The position numbers were made by a program, and so were the translations under genes. Of a DNA stretch of 64,000 nucleotides, positions 54,286 through 63,730 are shown one piece after another. The first letter of the stretch is position 1, and every line of letters starts with the position of its first letter. The stretch covers positions 2,386,501 through 2,450,500 of the forward strand of contig NC_007645.1 in NCBI RefSeq assembly GCF_000012985.1, given 5' to 3'. The stretch comes from Hahella chejuensis KCTC 2396 (lineage in GTDB: Bacteria; Pseudomonadota; Gammaproteobacteria; Pseudomonadales; Oleiphilaceae). The notes beneath the pieces are model-generated. The model searched no databases. It was not told the DNA's origin and saw only the letters and a program-made list of their open reading frames with translations.

Positions 54286-55615
54286 TGCGTTGTTTGCCTT
54301 GGCGTCAATAAAAATAATAAAGCCGTACCTAAGCACTCTCTCAAGTGGTTATGTTCTCATGTTTGTAACAATGTTGGCTCAGCTTGTTACCATACCCTTA
54401 TATCTTGGTAGTTACGAAAAATGGGGTTTTGGCGTGATATCCATGATGCTGGCGGTAGTTCCCCTTATGGCGCTGGGTATAACTTGGGTTAGTGGCGGTG
54501 GAATGCGGTTAATGGGGGAGGCTGTAGCAAAAAACGATATAGTCGGCGCTCGTCGGATTTATTCGGCCTCTAAATATTTGTTTACATTATATGGGGTTGT
54601 TGTCGCTTTTATTTTAGCTGCGATAGGCATTTCTTTTCAGGATTACTGGATTGATGATGCTCCAAATTATTATACAAGAGAAGACTTGCATTATTTGATA
54701 ATAAGCTTTTGTGTATATATTGTTGTCCAATATGAGTTTTCCTCTGAATTGGCAGCATTCGCAGCGACAAAGAAGCAGCATGAAGGGAATATTATTCAAA
54801 TTATTAACCCAATAGTTATGGCTGCCGCTGTATATGTTATGATTTTGTTTGGGGTTGGAATTCAGTCTGTTTTTATTTCAATGACTTTAGGCTACTTGGT
54901 GATGCGTGTATGTACTCATTATTATTGGCGTCGGGTTTCAACGTATGGGAACTATGTTGTTCTATTAAGTCCGGATAGGGAACAAATAGAAGCAACGGCT
55001 GATATGCTTAAAGATTATGCTGTGAGCTATTCCATATATGGAGTGTTACTGCTTTTTCTTTTTTCAGACGTCATAATTGTAGGGTATTTAATGGGAGCGG
55101 AAGCTGCTGCTACTCTCGCTCTTATTTGGAAAATTCCCAACCTTCTTATGCAGACGCTATGGCGGGTGCCTATTTATGCTGAGCCTTATGTTATTCATAT
55201 GGATGCTAAAGGTGAAATGGAAAAACTACGAAGTCTATTTAAAAAAGGATTCTTTGCATACTCCTTAATGTGTTTCATTGCTGCATCTGTTTTTTACATT
55301 ATAGGGGAGGATGTTTTGCAATTATGGGTGGGGAATATTCCGGATTTAAAGGGCGATTTTAAATTTTTGATGTGCGCTGGCGCAATATTTTTTCTAAGCC
55401 TTTCGCGATGGCCAATTAGTTTTCTTTATGCGATGGTTAAACTACGTATGCTGATAAAAGTTATGGCAGTGGAACTGTTAGTTAAAGTTTTTTTTGTGAT
55501 ATTTTTTTATAACTACCATGGGTTTATTTCTCCTATCGTTGCTATTAATGTTGAGTACATTTTAGGATTGGCTCTGGCATATTATTTCATAATAAAAAGA
55601 GAGAGATTGGCCTGA
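54266..55615 (+). CDS. wzx: Wzx-type polysaccharide flippase
   Basis: A 449-residue, strongly hydrophobic protein with 12 or so membrane segments, belonging to the polysaccharide biosynthesis/MATE-like flippase fold (LSSGYVLMFVTMLAQLVTIPLYLG at ~30). It would move undecaprenyl-PP-linked repeat units across the inner membrane. Sequence conservation in this family is low, so the call rests on topology and context with wzy and wzz. Base composition is AT-rich relative to the core genome, as is common for wzx/wzy. It overlaps the upstream methyltransferase and abuts the carbamoyltransferase (TGATG). Confidence 0.82.
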   Translation: MSQKRDSALFALASIKIIKPYLSTLSSGYVLMFVTMLAQLVTIPLYLGSYEKWGFGVISMMLAVVPLMALGITWVSGGGMRLMGEAVAKNDIVGARRIYSASKYLFTLYGVVVAFILAAIGISFQDYWIDDAPNYYTREDLHYLIISFCVYIVVQYEFSSELAAFAATKKQHEGNIIQIINPIVMAAAVYVMILFGVGIQSVFISMTLGYLVMRVCTHYYWRRVSTYGNYVVLLSPDREQIEATADMLKDYAVSYSIYGVLLLFLFSDVIIVGYLMGAEAAATLALIWKIPNLLMQTLWRVPIYAEPYVIHMDAKGEMEKLRSLFKKGFFAYSLMCFIAASVFYIIGEDVLQLWVGNIPDLKGDFKFLMCAGAIFFLSLSRWPISFLYAMVKLRMLIKVMAVELLVKVFFVIFFYNYHGFISPIVAINVEYILGLALAYYFIIKRERLA

Positions 55616-57372
55616 TGAAGATGCTAGCAATTCATGTCGGTCATAATTCCACTGTCGCAGCGATGGAAGATGGTGAGATTAAAGGCGCATTAAGTCAGGA
55701 AAAACTGGATAACAAGAAAAACTCGGCTGACTTTCCTATTGATGCTATTCAGGCGCTTTGCAATGAGTTGGGTTGGCGTACGGATGAGATTGATAAGGTA
55801 TTAATAGCAAGTCTGGAAGTGTTTCCTGAGATATGCTACGACTATTTGTTCGGTTCCACACCAGAAACCCAAACTTCGTTAAGTATCGCAGAACTTATAA
55901 AGAAAGCTGAGAAAGGAATTGCGGGACGCATAGCGCCTAAAGCATTCGACAGGCTAAGGACAATGCGAGCAAATCAGCTGAAAGAAATGGGGGGAGAGGA
56001 ACTTCAAGCTAATATAAAAAAGGCTGGGCTGGAATGTAAAGCTGTAGAGCATATTGAGCACCATACCTGTCATGCTCGTGCGGCCTTCCATTCTTTTGCT
56101 TCTACGCCTTCATCAAAAGACGCGCTTATTTTTACTTTGGATGGTAGTGGCGACGGTTTGTGTGCGACTGTCAGCATTGCTCGCGCCAACGGGAGGTGGG
56201 AGAGAATAGCCGAGACGCCGATGAGATCTTCCCTGGGAGGAATATACAGTAACACCACGCGATTTCTGGGCATGAAGATCTTGGAACATGAATATAAAGT
56301 TATGGGACTGGCTCCTTATGCTAAAAGCTACTATATGAAAACCTATGAAAGGTTATTCAAGCCAGTCATAGATCTGGACCCACTAAACTCGCTTAGCTTC
56401 GCTGCTAAAGTGGATACGACAAAATTCTATGATTACCTAGTTGAGAATGCAGTTGGAGAGCGTTTCGATAATATCGCAGCTGCATTACAGCATCTGACTG
56501 AGGACCTGTGCGTTAGATGGGTTAAAAAAGGTATTGAGAAAACTGGGCTGCGGAATATATATGTCGGCGGCGGAGTCTTTATGAATGTCAAATTAAACCA
56601 GAGAGTTAAGGATTTGGCTGAAGTTGATACAGTGTGCTTTATGCCTTCATGTGGGGATGAGTCAAATCCTATTGGGGCGTGTTATGACTATGCGGCGAGA
56701 AACCGTCAGCCTACCAAGCCCTTAAAAGACCTGTTTTTAGGTATTGGCTACTCACGCGTAGAGTTGGTCAACTATATAGAGAAGACTCGACTGAGTGAGA
56801 AGTATCAAATTCAGGAATTCGATGATATCGAGCTGAAAATAGCGCAGTTGCTTGCAAGTAAAAATGTAGTCGCCAGATTTCATGGGCGATGTGAGTGGGG
56901 CGCGCGCTCTTTGGGTAATAGGGCGATATTGGCGCACCCAAGTTATATGGAAAGTTTCTATATTGTGAATGACTTAATTAAGTCGAGAGACTTTTGGATG
57001 CCATTCGCCCCCAGTATTTTGGAAGAGAGCGCGCCTCTCTATCTGCAGAACTATGATCCCGATAAGTCTGAAGCGCCCTATATGATATGTACATATCAAG
57101 CGACGGAACAAGGCGTTTCGGAATTGCGGGCGGCAATTCACCAAGGTGATCATACGCTTAGGCCGCAAGTTGTTAAAAAGTCGATAAATCCTGACTATTA
57201 CAAGCTGATTAATGAGTTTAAGAGCCTTTCTGGCGTAGGAGCTGTTTTGAATACGAGCTTTAATCTCCATGGCTATCCATTAGTGGCTACGCCGGGCCAG
57301 GCGATCATGACATTTGAAAACTCAGGGTTGCGCTACTTGGCGCTCGGAACGTTCTTGATATCAAAAGTTTAA
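55615..57372 (+). CDS. NodU/TobZ-family O-carbamoyltransferase
   Basis: A 585-residue enzyme transferring carbamoyl from carbamoyl phosphate, via carbamoyl-adenylate, to a hydroxyl. The N-terminal Kae1-like domain has HVGHNSTVAAMEDGEIKGALSQEKLD, the metal-binding HIEHHTCHARAAFHSF (~143-158) and LDGSGDGLCATV. The C-terminal YrdC-like domain has RFHGRCEWGARSLGNRAILAHPS, FWMPFAPSILEE and LNTSFNLHGYPLVATP. Both halves are complete. It implies that the exported polysaccharide (or a lipid-linked sugar) carries carbamoyl groups, like Nod factors and some O-antigens. Acceptor sugar unknown. Confidence 0.93.
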   Translation: MKMLAIHVGHNSTVAAMEDGEIKGALSQEKLDNKKNSADFPIDAIQALCNELGWRTDEIDKVLIASLEVFPEICYDYLFGSTPETQTSLSIAELIKKAEKGIAGRIAPKAFDRLRTMRANQLKEMGGEELQANIKKAGLECKAVEHIEHHTCHARAAFHSFASTPSSKDALIFTLDGSGDGLCATVSIARANGRWERIAETPMRSSLGGIYSNTTRFLGMKILEHEYKVMGLAPYAKSYYMKTYERLFKPVIDLDPLNSLSFAAKVDTTKFYDYLVENAVGERFDNIAAALQHLTEDLCVRWVKKGIEKTGLRNIYVGGGVFMNVKLNQRVKDLAEVDTVCFMPSCGDESNPIGACYDYAARNRQPTKPLKDLFLGIGYSRVELVNYIEKTRLSEKYQIQEFDDIELKIAQLLASKNVVARFHGRCEWGARSLGNRAILAHPSYMESFYIVNDLIKSRDFWMPFAPSILEESAPLYLQNYDPDKSEAPYMICTYQATEQGVSELRAAIHQGDHTLRPQVVKKSINPDYYKLINEFKSLSGVGAVLNTSFNLHGYPLVATPGQAIMTFENSGLRYLALGTFLISKV

Positions 57373-57405
57373 CTCTGTTTATTTCTCTGACAAAGGTGCG
57401 CAATT

Positions 57406-58158
57406 ATGAACGACATTGTACGGCTCTCAGAAGATAGAGTAGCTTACTTTGATCATGACTCCACTGCTGTACATGCTGTTTCTCCAGTTGTAAACATAGT
57501 TCGCTCCCTTTTGGGAAGTCCGACTTCAGTAAACTTACTTGATGTCGGAGGAGGAAATGGGACTTTTTTAGATACCATGCTGAACTCTATGCCGGAATCA
57601 AGAGGGACAATTGTCGAAATGAGCCCGGCAATGGCTGGCAAAAACGCATCTCGTCATAACAAAGTAGTTGTGTGTGATAACTACTTGGATTGGGCAAATA
57701 GAAAGCTAGATAGCGATGAGAGATTTGACGTCATATTTTTCAACTTTGTACTTCATCACTTCGTTGGAGATAGTTGGGGTTCCTCGGTGGAATTGCAGAG
57801 AAAAGCCTTGGAAGTGTCTAAAAGCCTACTTAAAGAAAACGGCGTTATTGTCGTGTACGAAATTCACTATAATGGTGGTGTATTTGACGAAATAACAAGC
57901 AAAATTATATATGGTGTTTCATCTAGTAGAATATTGGCGCCAGTTGCCAAAATTATGGGATCTAATACTGCAGGGTTTGGCGTATGTTTCCATTCTGAAC
58001 CTTTTTGGATAGATCTATTTTGTAAGCAAGGATTGGTATGTAAGAAAGAGTATGTGATTATGAAAGGTGTTTTTAGGGGGGTGTTACCAAAAATACATAA
58101 GTTTCTCCTAAACATTAAAAGCATGAATTATAAGATCCACTTTATTGGAAGTGAGTAG
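57406..58158 (+). CDS. SAM-dependent methyltransferase
   Basis: A 250-residue methyltransferase. Motif I is LLDVGGGNGTFLDTML (~45-60), the acidic loop is IVEMSPAM, and motif III FDVIFFNFVLHHFVGDSW then follows. The GGGNG and HHF features resemble O-methyltransferases of the Methyltransf_12/25 groups. AAGGTG lies before the ATG. It is 33 bases behind the carbamoyltransferase and two bases ahead of the polymerase gene, so it belongs to the same transcript. This is the second of three methyltransferases in the cluster. Confidence 0.83.
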   Translation: MNDIVRLSEDRVAYFDHDSTAVHAVSPVVNIVRSLLGSPTSVNLLDVGGGNGTFLDTMLNSMPESRGTIVEMSPAMAGKNASRHNKVVVCDNYLDWANRKLDSDERFDVIFFNFVLHHFVGDSWGSSVELQRKALEVSKSLLKENGVIVVYEIHYNGGVFDEITSKIIYGVSSSRILAPVAKIMGSNTAGFGVCFHSEPFWIDLFCKQGLVCKKEYVIMKGVFRGVLPKIHKFLLNIKSMNYKIHFIGSE

Positions 58159-58160
58159 AG

Positions 58161-59570
58161 ATGCTTTTAGCTTTTCTGGCTACTTCTTGTGCTTTAATTG
58201 TTGGCCTTTGGCTATACGATACATACCGTGTTGGAATTTCTAAATCCTGCTTAAATCATTTTTGGTTTTTTTCATTGTTATGGATAATCTATTTTCCTTT
58301 TAGAGGGGTATTAATAGATCAAGGGATCATATCTCTTCAAGTTACTAGGGACTGGCAGGAATCAGATCTTGTTACCTCACTTTTTGTTGCATCTTTGTTC
58401 TGGATTTTTGTACTGATTGGGTATTTGTCCTTGAAAGGAGCTAATCGAGATTTATCAGTAAAAGGAGGGCCGCGGATACAGTTTTCAAGTTTCAAGATAC
58501 TTCTTCTTGTTGGGCTTGCATGGGCGTTCTTGTTTAGTAGAGTTATTCACGAAGGTGTTTTTGTCCCTTTTCATGGCAATGAGCAAAATGAGATGAGAAC
58601 CGGAGGGGGGCATATATTTTTGTTTTCGGAACTATATTCGAATGCTTTTTTTTCTTATATATGCATATTCTTGATATACAAAAAAAAGCCGGCTTCAGAT
58701 GGCGCATTTTTATTGGTTGTCTCTGCGGTTCTGCTCACATCTCTTGCAATGACTGTAGCATTAGCCTCTAGGCGAATAATATCAATGACAATTTTTGTTT
58801 TGGCGGTGTGCTTTGTTGTGAGAAGAGGAAAGGGGACTTTTCTTGCACCTGCGCTAATACTTTCTTCAATTTTTCTTGCGCCGCTACTTCATACTTTGAG
58901 ATATACAGACCCATATTTACTTATATCTGATGATGTGTCTGTTTGGAAGATTATACTTAATACATTTGTACTGAGAAACTTTCTCACCTCGTTATCCTCC
59001 TCATTTGAAGGTATCGATCACTTGGCGGCATTTCTGGAAAAGTCTGATCTCAATCAGCTTCTTTTTGGCGTCGATGGTGGTATGGCTTGGGTGTTCAATC
59101 TTCTTCTAGGAGCTGTTCCCAGAGCCATTTGGTCCAGTAAACCAGAAATATATGGAAGCATATCTGAGCAGCAGTTCCTTTATCCATGGATGTATGAAAA
59201 TGGTTCTGCTACTACAACGCTGCCCTCTAGTTTTGTTGTTGATTTTATCTTTGGGATGGGAATATTTGTTGGGCTCTTGATTTCATTTTTTATGGGGAGA
59301 CTATTTAAAGTTCTTTATATCAAGATGTGGATGCTGGAAGAAAATTACGCAGGGAAAGCTATATCTATATTTATTCTGGCTAATTTGTTTAATATTGTCA
59401 GGGGGGGCACAGGCTTTGCTCAGCCATTAATAATATTTTTAATCGCTTCTGTAATCGTATTAGGTGCTGGTCGGGTGTTCAGGGAATCCAAGTCTATAAT
59501 TAAAGCGGTGTTAAATTTTAATGGAGATAGTCTTAAAAGTGATGCTGGGAATGGTTTGACTATAAGGTAG
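58161..59570 (+). CDS. wzy: Wzy-type oligosaccharide repeat-unit polymerase
   Basis: A 469-residue membrane protein with ~11-12 hydrophobic segments and a large periplasmic loop (~255-345: TLRYTDPYLLISDDVSVW, SSSFEGIDHLAAFLEKS, LLGAVPRAIWSSKPEIYG, TTTLPSSFVVDFIFGMG). The layout and the PR-x-W-SSKP block resemble polymerases of the O-antigen type. It would join repeat units in the periplasm, with Wzz setting the length. Identification is by topology and context; primary sequence in this class is weakly conserved. Confidence 0.8.
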   Translation: MLLAFLATSCALIVGLWLYDTYRVGISKSCLNHFWFFSLLWIIYFPFRGVLIDQGIISLQVTRDWQESDLVTSLFVASLFWIFVLIGYLSLKGANRDLSVKGGPRIQFSSFKILLLVGLAWAFLFSRVIHEGVFVPFHGNEQNEMRTGGGHIFLFSELYSNAFFSYICIFLIYKKKPASDGAFLLVVSAVLLTSLAMTVALASRRIISMTIFVLAVCFVVRRGKGTFLAPALILSSIFLAPLLHTLRYTDPYLLISDDVSVWKIILNTFVLRNFLTSLSSSFEGIDHLAAFLEKSDLNQLLFGVDGGMAWVFNLLLGAVPRAIWSSKPEIYGSISEQQFLYPWMYENGSATTTLPSSFVVDFIFGMGIFVGLLISFFMGRLFKVLYIKMWMLEENYAGKAISIFILANLFNIVRGGTGFAQPLIIFLIASVIVLGAGRVFRESKSIIKAVLNFNGDSLKSDAGNGLTIR

Positions 59571-59580
59571 GGTTGAGATT

Positions 59581-60678
59581 ATGGATGCAATATATTTCTA
59601 TCCCCATGGCTATTTTAGAGATCGACAACTTGACACGGTTAGGCACTGGCCGGGCGAAGTCGCTAATCCTGACGTAGGAAAGCAGTCAGGAAAACAGGTA
59701 ACCTCAAAAAAGTCTGTTGCAAGTGCGGGAATAAAGTCCTGGGTTACCAGAATTCCTTTAATAAACTTCAAAACCAGGCCGAGAGAAATTGATAGTCATG
59801 TAGTTGTGTATGTCTGGGGGGCATTAGTTTTAACAGGTAAGTTTATTGTGGATTTAGATAATCCATATAGCTTAACGGGATATAATATACGTGCATTCAA
59901 TTTGTATAAATATATTTTGAAAATAGTTCTTCTTTCTGGACGGTGTTTGCAAATTCGGTGTATGAGCCATGCTTGTCTTGAAAATCTGCGGCTAACACTT
60001 GGGGAAAAGGTCGCTGCCAAAGCTGTTGTAACTTACCCGTATATGCCTGTTGTTAGAAAATCGGAAGACATATTTGCCTCAGATGAAAGAAAAATTATAA
60101 AGTTTTTATATATATCAACTCAATTTGATATAAAGGGGGGGAGGGCTCTTGTAAATGCATTCTTGAATGCTTACAAGGATAACCCCAATATCACTTTGGA
60201 GATGATTACTCACCTGCCTGAGCAATATAGAGCTGCTGTCGCGAGTTGTCCTGGCATAAGTCTCCATCCTGCCGAGTTTAGCAGGCAGGAAATAGCGGAG
60301 AGATTTATGAGTCACTGTGATGTGCTGATTCATCCAACTTATGTGGACTCATTTGGTATGGTGGTGTTAGAGGCCATGTCATATGGAATGGCCTTAATCG
60401 CCACAGATGTGTACGCCATATCCGAGATGGTTAGAGATGAGAAGAACGGCATTTTATTAGAGCCCCCAGTATCTATATGGAATAAATATCTTCCCTCCTA
60501 TTACTACTACAAACTGGGAAAAATTAAATCCTTGATTGAAAAGGCGGATGACACATTATTTTCGCATAGTCTGGAGAAGGCGATTTTATATGTGGCGGAG
60601 GATAAAGAGCGCTTACTGCGTTACAGAAGGAATAGCCTTCGAATATTTTTGAAGGAGTTTAGTCGACATGCTGCTTAG
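59581..60678 (+). CDS. Glycosyltransferase family 4-like
   Basis: A 365-residue GT-B-type enzyme. The C-terminal half is diagnostic: IKFLYISTQFDIKGGRALVNAFLNA, HCDVLIHPTYVDSFGMVVLEAMSYGMALIATDVYAISEMV (~240-285), containing the E-x7-E-like nucleotide-sugar site. The N-terminal half is atypical and includes a Lys/Ser-rich stretch (QSGKQVTSKKSVASAG). The donor and acceptor are unknown. It overlaps the next glycosyltransferase by 11 bases. Confidence 0.85.
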   Translation: MDAIYFYPHGYFRDRQLDTVRHWPGEVANPDVGKQSGKQVTSKKSVASAGIKSWVTRIPLINFKTRPREIDSHVVVYVWGALVLTGKFIVDLDNPYSLTGYNIRAFNLYKYILKIVLLSGRCLQIRCMSHACLENLRLTLGEKVAAKAVVTYPYMPVVRKSEDIFASDERKIIKFLYISTQFDIKGGRALVNAFLNAYKDNPNITLEMITHLPEQYRAAVASCPGISLHPAEFSRQEIAERFMSHCDVLIHPTYVDSFGMVVLEAMSYGMALIATDVYAISEMVRDEKNGILLEPPVSIWNKYLPSYYYYKLGKIKSLIEKADDTLFSHSLEKAILYVAEDKERLLRYRRNSLRIFLKEFSRHAA

Positions 60679-61600
60679 TGTCATTGTTCCAGCATTTAAT
60701 GCCAGCGAGACTGTCCGAGCGACCTTGAAAAGTATAAGTGTCGCCCTTGGTAACGCTGACTTCGACGTAGAAGCGGTGGTGGTTGATGACGGTAGTGATG
60801 ACGGTGTTTTGCTCGCGGCTGCGGTGACGGAGTTTCCATTTGTGCGCTTGGTTAGGCATGAAGTAAATAAAGGTATGTGCGCTGCGCGAAACACTGGAAT
60901 AAAGGCCAGTCGTGGCGATTTTGTTACGATTCTGGACGCGGATGATGAGTTTGTCGAAGGCTGGCCGGATCGTCTTGCCTCTATTATTTCTGAGTGGCCG
61001 CAGGATTGCTTATTGTGCTACAGCGCATGTGTAAACTCTAACGGCGTTTCTACTGTGTCTGAACCGAATTATAGAGGGAGACTGACATACGAAGATCTTC
61101 TTAACGAAAGGCGCTCTGGGGAATATTTGCCTGTTTTTCGTGGAAATTTTGTAAGAAGTCAACTATATCATGACTTAGGATTACGCAAGTCTTGTGGAAT
61201 AGTAAGTTACTTATATTTTGCAAGAGAAAGTAACTTTTGGGTTACGCCTATTGTGTTGAGGATATATCACGATCAAAGGCAGGGATCTGTTTCCAGCGGT
61301 TGGTTAACAGAAAAGAAAGCCAGAGAAACCGCCTTATGTTACGAGAGACTATTTCAGGAATTCAGCGCTGAATATCGGCGATATGCTCCTAAAGTCTATC
61401 ACACCAAAATGTTGCGCTACGCCATATATCGAAAAGTCGGGAACTTATCTGGCGTATGGACGCCCTGGTTGCGCGGTTTTTCCTTTCGAGCTGTGCCTGA
61501 ATTTCTAGCTACGGCTTTCATTCTTGTTATGGGGGAGGGGGTAATGCGCCCTCTTATAATGTTCGCACGTAGAATCGGAGTGCTGAGAAAATATGGATAA
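60668..61600 (+). CDS. Glycosyltransferase family 2
   Basis: A 310-residue GT-A enzyme with the family 2 signature: SVIVPAFNASETVRATLKSI, VVVDDGSDDG (metal/nucleotide aspartates), NKGMCAARNTGIKASRGDFVTILDADDEF (~75-105, with the DxD-like DAD). A weakly hydrophobic stretch near the C-terminus (AVPEFLATAFILVMGEGV) may associate with the membrane. It adds one sugar to the lipid-linked repeat unit. It overlaps both neighbours by about ten bases. Confidence 0.9.
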   Translation: MLLSVIVPAFNASETVRATLKSISVALGNADFDVEAVVVDDGSDDGVLLAAAVTEFPFVRLVRHEVNKGMCAARNTGIKASRGDFVTILDADDEFVEGWPDRLASIISEWPQDCLLCYSACVNSNGVSTVSEPNYRGRLTYEDLLNERRSGEYLPVFRGNFVRSQLYHDLGLRKSCGIVSYLYFARESNFWVTPIVLRIYHDQRQGSVSSGWLTEKKARETALCYERLFQEFSAEYRRYAPKVYHTKMLRYAIYRKVGNLSGVWTPWLRGFSFRAVPEFLATAFILVMGEGVMRPLIMFARRIGVLRKYG

Positions 61601-62327
61601 TACACTGGATGACTCTGAATTTTATGAAGATTTTTGGAGGGATGCGGGATACCAGTATACCTATGCGATGGATTCAGCGGTCAGGGACCGTTTCCCAGCG
61701 ATTGAGAAAGTCTGGGGAGGGCTGAGGCGGCCGCACCGGGTTCTTGATTTCGGCTGCGGCAATGGAGTTCTGTCTTACTGGATGTATCAAAACAGCTTTG
61801 CTTATAAGGTGCTGGGCGTAGATGTAAGCAAAACCGGGGTTCGTAATGCGCACCGCGAGTTTGCGCAGCCAGGATTGGACTACAGAGTTATTACGTCACC
61901 GATGAACGTCAGACAGTTGGGCGCGTTTGATGCTGTGGTTTCTTCTCATGTGCTTGAGCATATTCCAGATGTTGATGAGGCGCTGACGTCATTAAAAGGA
62001 GTTGCTAAGTGGTATGTATTTGAGGTGCCTATAGAGGACTGTCTTTTCCAGACCCTTAAATGGACTGTGTTAAAGAAACCAAGACATGAGAATGCGCTTG
62101 GCCATGTGCAGTTTTGGACTCGGAAAAGCTTTCGTGACTTATTGTCCAGGCATGGGTACGTTGTCGTGCGCGACTATCATTACGCATCGGCGCCGTTTTC
62201 TCCTTATAACCCAAGCTGGGTCAGAATGATGGAAAAATTACTCCTGCGGACAGCTGGACTGAATCTGTACTCTAAAATCATGGCTACTCATTACGTTGTA
62301 TTGGCATGCGAGAACCCCTGGAAATAA
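61593..62327 (+). CDS. SAM-dependent methyltransferase
   Basis: A 244-residue methyltransferase, the third in the cluster. Motif I RVLDFGCGNGVLSYWMY (~45-62), VLGVDVSKTGVRNA and FDAVVSSHVLEHIPDVDEAL (~110-128) are textbook Methyltransf_11/12 motifs. The C-terminal half (WYVFEVPIEDCLFQTLKWTVLKKP, HVQFWTRKSFRDLLSRHGY) resembles sugar-cluster methyltransferases. It starts inside the preceding glycosyltransferase. A 191-base gap follows, the largest break in the cluster after wzz. Confidence 0.86.
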   Translation: MDNTLDDSEFYEDFWRDAGYQYTYAMDSAVRDRFPAIEKVWGGLRRPHRVLDFGCGNGVLSYWMYQNSFAYKVLGVDVSKTGVRNAHREFAQPGLDYRVITSPMNVRQLGAFDAVVSSHVLEHIPDVDEALTSLKGVAKWYVFEVPIEDCLFQTLKWTVLKKPRHENALGHVQFWTRKSFRDLLSRHGYVVVRDYHYASAPFSPYNPSWVRMMEKLLLRTAGLNLYSKIMATHYVVLACENPWK

Positions 62328-62518
62328 TAACTGTAATTTCGTTTGAAAGGCTGAATTTCACTAATGAAACTAAAACCGGAAGAGTTGATAACAAATGCTT
62401 TTAGTATAAGCCTGTCTCACCGCTGCATCTCTATTGTGTTATTGGGGCGGGAGGCCAATTGATTAAAATACGGCTGGTTGTAATTAAATAATACGGATGA
62501 CACGAGAGAAGCCTTTCT
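62328..62518. other. Break within the polysaccharide cluster
   Basis: 191 bases between tightly packed genes. A 32-codon frame (62363-62461, MKLKPEELITNAF...) is possible but unsupported. This gap could hold an internal promoter for the last glycosyltransferase and second asnB. Confidence 0.4.
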
Positions 62519-63652
62519 GTGAAAGTTTTAATATTATTTACCAGTAGTGAATTAGGCGGGGCGGAGCGTAGTCTGACTAAAATGGCCCGAGCGGCTACAC
62601 AATCAACTCCAGAGGTTAAGTATTTCTTGGGTACGCTGGATGGAGAAGGGCCATGGTGTGAATGGTCTACTGGAATAGGTATGTCGCCACTTCCATTTGG
62701 AAGGCGTGAAGGAAGACATGGGCGGATAGGACTATTGGCGGTACTTAGCGCTATCAGGTTCGTTCGAGAAAGAAATATAGACATTATATATACTATCGGT
62801 TTCCGTTCTTCTGTTCTTCTTAGAGTATTTAGATGGTTTATGCCGGGTGTGAAAATTGTTCAAGGCGTTAGGTGGAACCCGAATTCAACAAGTAGATTGG
62901 ATGTTTGGTTCCGGCGCATAGAAAGTTGCGCGCACAGAATAACTGACGCTTATATCACCAACTCAGCTGCGGCGTACAATACTTTACTTAAACTTGGCGT
63001 TCCCAGAGACAAACTTACTACGGCCTACAATGGTCTAGATGCTATGCCTTCTGCTGCAGACTCGCGGATACAGACTCCTCCTGTCGTCATTACAATCGCA
63101 AATTTAAATTATCGAAAGGGGTATGAACTATACCTGCACGCCATCTCGAAAGTAGTGACGGAGGTCCCTTCCGCTCAGTTTATATTTTTGGGGAGGGATG
63201 ACATAAAAGGGGTCATTCAAGGCAAGATAAGCTCAATGAACCTGGATGGATGGATCACATACGCAGGGTTCCAGCAGGACGTAAGCTCTTATCTTCGGTC
63301 GTCCTCTTTGATGGTATTGCCCTCGCTTTATTGTGAAGGATGTCCTACTTCCGTTATGGAGGCGATGAGCCACGGGGTGCCAGTAGTGGCTTATGCAATA
63401 GATGGTATTCCTGAGTTAGTGGAGTCTGGAAAAGAGGGTTTTTTGATTGATCAGGTTGGCGATATTGACGCATTGGCGGACGCTATCGTCAACATCTTGA
63501 GAGATCCGGAGTTACGAAGCGAACTATCTGTCGCCGCCAGATCAAAGGCGGAAACCAGTTTCTCTATCGTCACCTGTTGTAAGTCTCATGAGGTTTGTTG
63601 GAACAAACTGATCAGCCAGATAGAACCACTGGCCGCCTATGACGGGAAGTAA
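62519..63652 (+). CDS. Glycosyltransferase family 4
   Basis: A 377-residue GT-B enzyme with a GTG start (62519). The N-terminus KVLILFTSSELGGAERSLTKMA is the classic GT4 acceptor-domain opening. The C-terminal domain has ITIANLNYRKGYELYLHAISKV, IFLGRDD, and MVLPSLYCEGCPTSVMEAMSHGVPVVAYAIDGIPELVESGKEGFLI (~260-310), which holds the retaining E-x7-E motif. It is followed by a 78-base gap and a second AsnB-type gene. Sugar specificity unknown. Confidence 0.9.
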   Translation: MKVLILFTSSELGGAERSLTKMARAATQSTPEVKYFLGTLDGEGPWCEWSTGIGMSPLPFGRREGRHGRIGLLAVLSAIRFVRERNIDIIYTIGFRSSVLLRVFRWFMPGVKIVQGVRWNPNSTSRLDVWFRRIESCAHRITDAYITNSAAAYNTLLKLGVPRDKLTTAYNGLDAMPSAADSRIQTPPVVITIANLNYRKGYELYLHAISKVVTEVPSAQFIFLGRDDIKGVIQGKISSMNLDGWITYAGFQQDVSSYLRSSSLMVLPSLYCEGCPTSVMEAMSHGVPVVAYAIDGIPELVESGKEGFLIDQVGDIDALADAIVNILRDPELRSELSVAARSKAETSFSIVTCCKSHEVCWNKLISQIEPLAAYDGK

Positions 63653-63730
63653 ATAAGGCGGGGGGTTAAAGGAATAAAGGTTTATGCTGCGCTAGCCGAT
63701 AGCGCCGCGATAATGTGGAAGCTCCTGTTT